Part shown: piece after piece, positions 7,163 through 8,428 of the stretch
Numbering within the stretch: the stretch's first letter is position 1
Layout: each line of letters starts with the position of its first letter
Notes under the pieces: generated by a model
Told to the model about the DNA's origin: nothing
The model's database searches: none
Seen by the model: the letters and a program-made list of their open reading frames with translations, nothing else
Program-made: the position numbers and the translations under genes
From: Caldifarciminota bacterium 4484_100
GTDB taxonomy: Bacteria; Hydrothermota; Tepidihabitantia; SM23-42
Length of the DNA stretch: 8,428 nt
Direction of reading: 5' to 3'
Assembly: GCA_002049785.1 (NCBI GenBank)
Contig: MUKB01000078.1
Coordinates: 1-8,428 of the forward strand

Positions 7163-7190
7163 AAATTAGGTCTTGACATTTTCCTAATTT
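7163..7190 (+). promoter_or_regulatory. Perfect inverted repeat around the -35 box, candidate operator
   Basis: AAATTAGG (7163-7170) and CCTAATTT (7183-7190) form a perfect 8-bp inverted repeat with a 12-bp spacer that contains the whole -35 hexamer. A dimeric regulator bound here would block the promoter of the selenoprotein gene. The regulator is unknown. Confidence 0.5.
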
Positions 7191-7200
7191 TATATATACT
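7173..7200 (+). promoter_or_regulatory. Sigma-70 promoter for the putative selenoprotein gene
   Basis: -35 TTGACA (7173-7178) and -10 TATACT (7195-7200), spacer 16 bp. Expected start near 7207 gives a leader of about 110 bases. The leader can fold an AAGGTAT/ATACCTT pairing (7209-7215 with 7262-7268) and an ATGGCC/GGCCAT hairpin (7283-7298) shortly before the ribosome-binding site. Confidence 0.75.
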
Positions 7201-7317
7201 TTAGGGTGAAGGTATATTTCAGATATTCGAGAGGAAGATGAAAGAATCTGGATAAGGTGGCATACCTTTCCAATCGTATTGAATGGCCATTGGGCCATGT
7301 GCTGAAAGGAGGCAAGT

Positions 7318-8277
7318 ATGAAGAGGTTCTTGATTCTATTCCTGCTTATGGGTGTTGCACTGTTTGCCCAACAGCACCGGGTTGTGCTGTTTGAGGAATT
7401 CACCGCAACCTGGTGACCTTATTGCCCGACCGCTGCGAGGGGTGTCTCGCAGTTGAAGGATGAAGTCGGCGACTCATTGGCAGTAATTGCCTACCACCTC
7501 AGCGATGCCTTCGCAAATAGTGATGCCTCAGGACGCCAGAGTTATTATGGAGTTCAATACATCCCCACAACCTGGTATGACGACGGTGTCTATGAGGGTT
7601 ACCGCAACTACAGTGAAGCCAGGTCCTGGTTCAATCAACGGAAGAATATAGCACCTGAAGCCGAAATTACCCTGTTTGGTGATTACAATCAAGCCAATGG
7701 TCAGGGCTGGGTAACTGTCCGGATCAAAAATATCAGTTCCAGTCTGCTCACCGGTTATTGCCGATTTGCCATCTGTCAGAGGGATACACCTTATGCCTGG
7801 CAGGGTGAAGACTCCTTCTATTTCATCGAACGGAAAATGCTTCCCAGTTATTCTGGAACTTATGTCTCAATACCTGTAGGGAACAGCACCGAGGTCACCC
7901 AATCATTCACGGTTCAATCATCCTGGGAAAGGGACGACTGCTATATCGTCGCCTTTGTGCAGAAGAGCGATATGGAAATTGCCCAGTCTGCTGAGAGCGA
8001 TTTAGAAGAGTTGACCCCTGGTATCGAAGAGATGGATAGCCAGGGAGAGCCGTTCTTCACAATCTCCCCAAGCCCCACCCATAATTACCTGAACCTCAAA
8101 TTCAGGGAAAAGAATATTCTGGTCCAGCTCATCGACTGCACCGGTGCAGTAAGAAAACAGATACTGGCCAAAGAGCAGAAATTGACCATCCCCTTAAATG
8201 AATTCAGCCCTGGTATCTATTTCTGTCGTGTGATCAAAGGAGACGAAGAGCAGATTCAGAAGTTCATCAAGCTATAG
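7318..8277 (+). CDS. Secreted thioredoxin-fold (Omp28-like) selenoprotein with in-frame TGA, sorting tail
   Basis: Translation from ATG 7318 behind AAAGGAGG (7305-7312) gives a signal peptide (MKRFLILFLLMGVALFAQ), then VVLFEEFTATW, an in-frame TGA at codon 33, and PYCPTAARGVSQLKD without any other stop to 8277 (319 residues counting Sec). The family motif here is normally TATWCxxCP, so TGA replaces the first Cys of a thioredoxin CxxC site, giving U33-P-Y-C36. The thioredoxin fold is supported by the likely cis-proline loop YIPTTWYDDG (Pro83) and by an FVQ strand (213-215). An immunoglobulin-like segment lies between, and residues about 246-319 form a sorting tail (FFTISPSPTHNYLNLKF, then SPGIYFCRVIKGDE). 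A SECIS-like hairpin follows the TGA. The inferred role is thiol-disulfide redox chemistry outside the cytoplasm. The alternative is a nonsense mutation or sequencing error. An internal start at TTG 7453 is implausible: it has no ribosome-binding site and loses both the signal and the active site. Confidence 0.85.
7414..7416 (+). other. In-frame TGA, proposed selenocysteine codon
   Basis: This TGA is codon 33 of the thioredoxin-fold gene, between TATW and PYCP. It occupies the first redox position of the CxxC motif, the commonest place for Sec in thioredoxin-like selenoproteins. The next base is C. Confidence 0.8.
7433..7452 (+). promoter_or_regulatory. Bacterial SECIS-like hairpin
   Basis: CTGCGAG (7433-7439) pairs perfectly with CTCGCAG (7446-7452) around the loop GGGTGT (7440-7445), within the coding sequence. 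The stem begins 16 bases and the loop 23 bases after the TGA, within the range known for bacterial SECIS elements. The 6-base loop has GGU at loop positions 2-4, the same place as in the E. coli fdhF loop AGGUCU as I recall it. It would recruit SelB with selenocysteinyl-tRNA. The bulged U of fdhF is not evident. Confidence 0.72.
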
Positions 8278-8294
8278 GGATATTACAAAAGAAT

Positions 8295-8336
8295 CCTGCC
8301 CAGGGCCTTTGCGAGGGCCCTGGGCAGGGATTTTTA
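8295..8336 (+). terminator. Strong intrinsic terminator, probably bidirectional
   Basis: CCTGCCCAGGGCC (8295-8307) pairs perfectly over 13 bp with GGCCCTGGGCAGG (8316-8328), loop of eight bases, then GATTTTTATTTA. It ends the selenoprotein transcript 18 bases after the stop. On the other strand the stem is followed by ATTCTTTTGT, and a minus-strand gene stops at 8338, so it likely serves both convergent genes. Confidence 0.9.
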
Positions 8337-8337
8337 T

Positions 8338-8428
8338 TTAGTTACCGAGTTTATATTTCTTTGCCTGTAATACCTGGCAGTCACTCATATTCTGCACAAA
8401 CACCACCAATTCAATCTGATTTTTCGTT
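8338..8428 (-). CDS. C-terminal end of a convergent gene, Omp28/thioredoxin-like paralogue (partial)
   Basis: On the minus strand an open frame enters from the right edge and ends at TAA (8340-8338), giving about 29 visible residues. It contains IELVVFVQNMSD and QVLQAKKYKLGN. The FVQ strand followed by a D-x-x-x-(L/A)QA pattern resembles the end of the thioredoxin-fold domain of the neighbouring gene (CYIVAFVQKSDMEIAQSA), so this may be a paralogue, here without a sorting tail. The frame ends right at the shared terminator, which supports it being real. The start, the redox motif and full length are outside the window. Confidence 0.6.
   Translation of the reverse strand, partial: TKNQIELVVFVQNMSDCQVLQAKKYKLGN

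Noticed and set aside
7238..7255. Mini-ORF ATG-AAA-GAA-TCT-GGA-TAA in the leader
   Set aside because: Five codons only, and the purine-rich stretch sits too close to the ATG to be a convincing ribosome-binding site.
7122..7403. Minus-strand open frame of 93 codons
   Set aside because: It overlaps the promoter, leader and signal peptide of the selenoprotein gene, and its translation shows no family features.
7414..7416. TGA read as Gly or Trp by a changed genetic code
   Set aside because: TGA ends the sigma factor, anti-sigma and C45 hydrolase genes at sensible places, and the other coding regions use TGG for Trp with no internal TGA.
7453..8277. Separate gene starting at TTG 7453
   Set aside because: It has no ribosome-binding site, loses the signal peptide and half the redox motif, and is in the same frame as the well-started ORF at 7318.

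Overview
The window looks like chromosome from an uncultured, Gram-negative-type bacterium of the Fibrobacteres-Chlorobi-Bacteroidetes (FCB) sphere. Candidate division WOR-3 or a relative is my best guess, by style only. The reasons are three large exported proteins ending in FlgD-like / type IX secretion (T9SS) sorting tails, a long YVTN-type beta-propeller, and near-consensus sigma-70 promoters. TGA is an ordinary stop at the ends of three genes (612-614, 1272-1274, 7085-7087), so the standard genetic code applies.

Left part (45-2386, + strand): a tightly packed cluster. An ECF sigma factor (GTG start at 45) overlaps by 11 bp a zinc-finger anti-sigma gene starting at 604. The anti-sigma reading frame is broken near 759-766: a 54-codon cytoplasmic zinc-finger part stops at 766-768, while its membrane-anchor and periplasmic part continues in the -1 frame to 1274. 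A UDP-GlcNAc 2-epimerase gene (wecB type) then starts with a 4-bp overlap behind a strong ribosome-binding site.

Middle part (2387-7087, + strand): two large exported proteins, each with its own near-consensus promoter. The first (2632-5007) has sixteen 42-residue YVTN-type propeller repeats, most with a cysteine at the same position, and a sorting tail. The second (5141-7087) joins an adhesin-like jelly-roll domain, a C45-type Ntn-hydrolase domain and a sorting tail.

Right part (7088-8428): the most remarkable locus. A secreted thioredoxin-fold (Omp28-like) protein is encoded from ATG 7318 to 8277, with an in-frame TGA at 7414-7416 exactly where the first cysteine of the CxxC redox motif should be (W-TGA-P-Y-C-P). 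A perfect 7-bp hairpin with a 6-base GGGTGT loop lies 16 bases downstream, the position and loop pattern of a bacterial SECIS element. I read this as a selenoprotein with a UxxC active site; conventional gene calling would truncate it at an internal TTG at 7453. The gene has its own promoter, whose -35 box sits inside a perfect 8-bp inverted repeat, and ends at a strong terminator. That terminator appears to be shared with a convergent minus-strand gene running off the right edge, whose last residues resemble the same protein family.

How the genes may work together: the left cluster is signalling plus envelope-sugar supply. The rest encodes exported, surface-directed proteins, including a cysteine-rich propeller and a probable exported selenocysteine thiol-redox protein. 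A functional link between those two is only a hypothesis.
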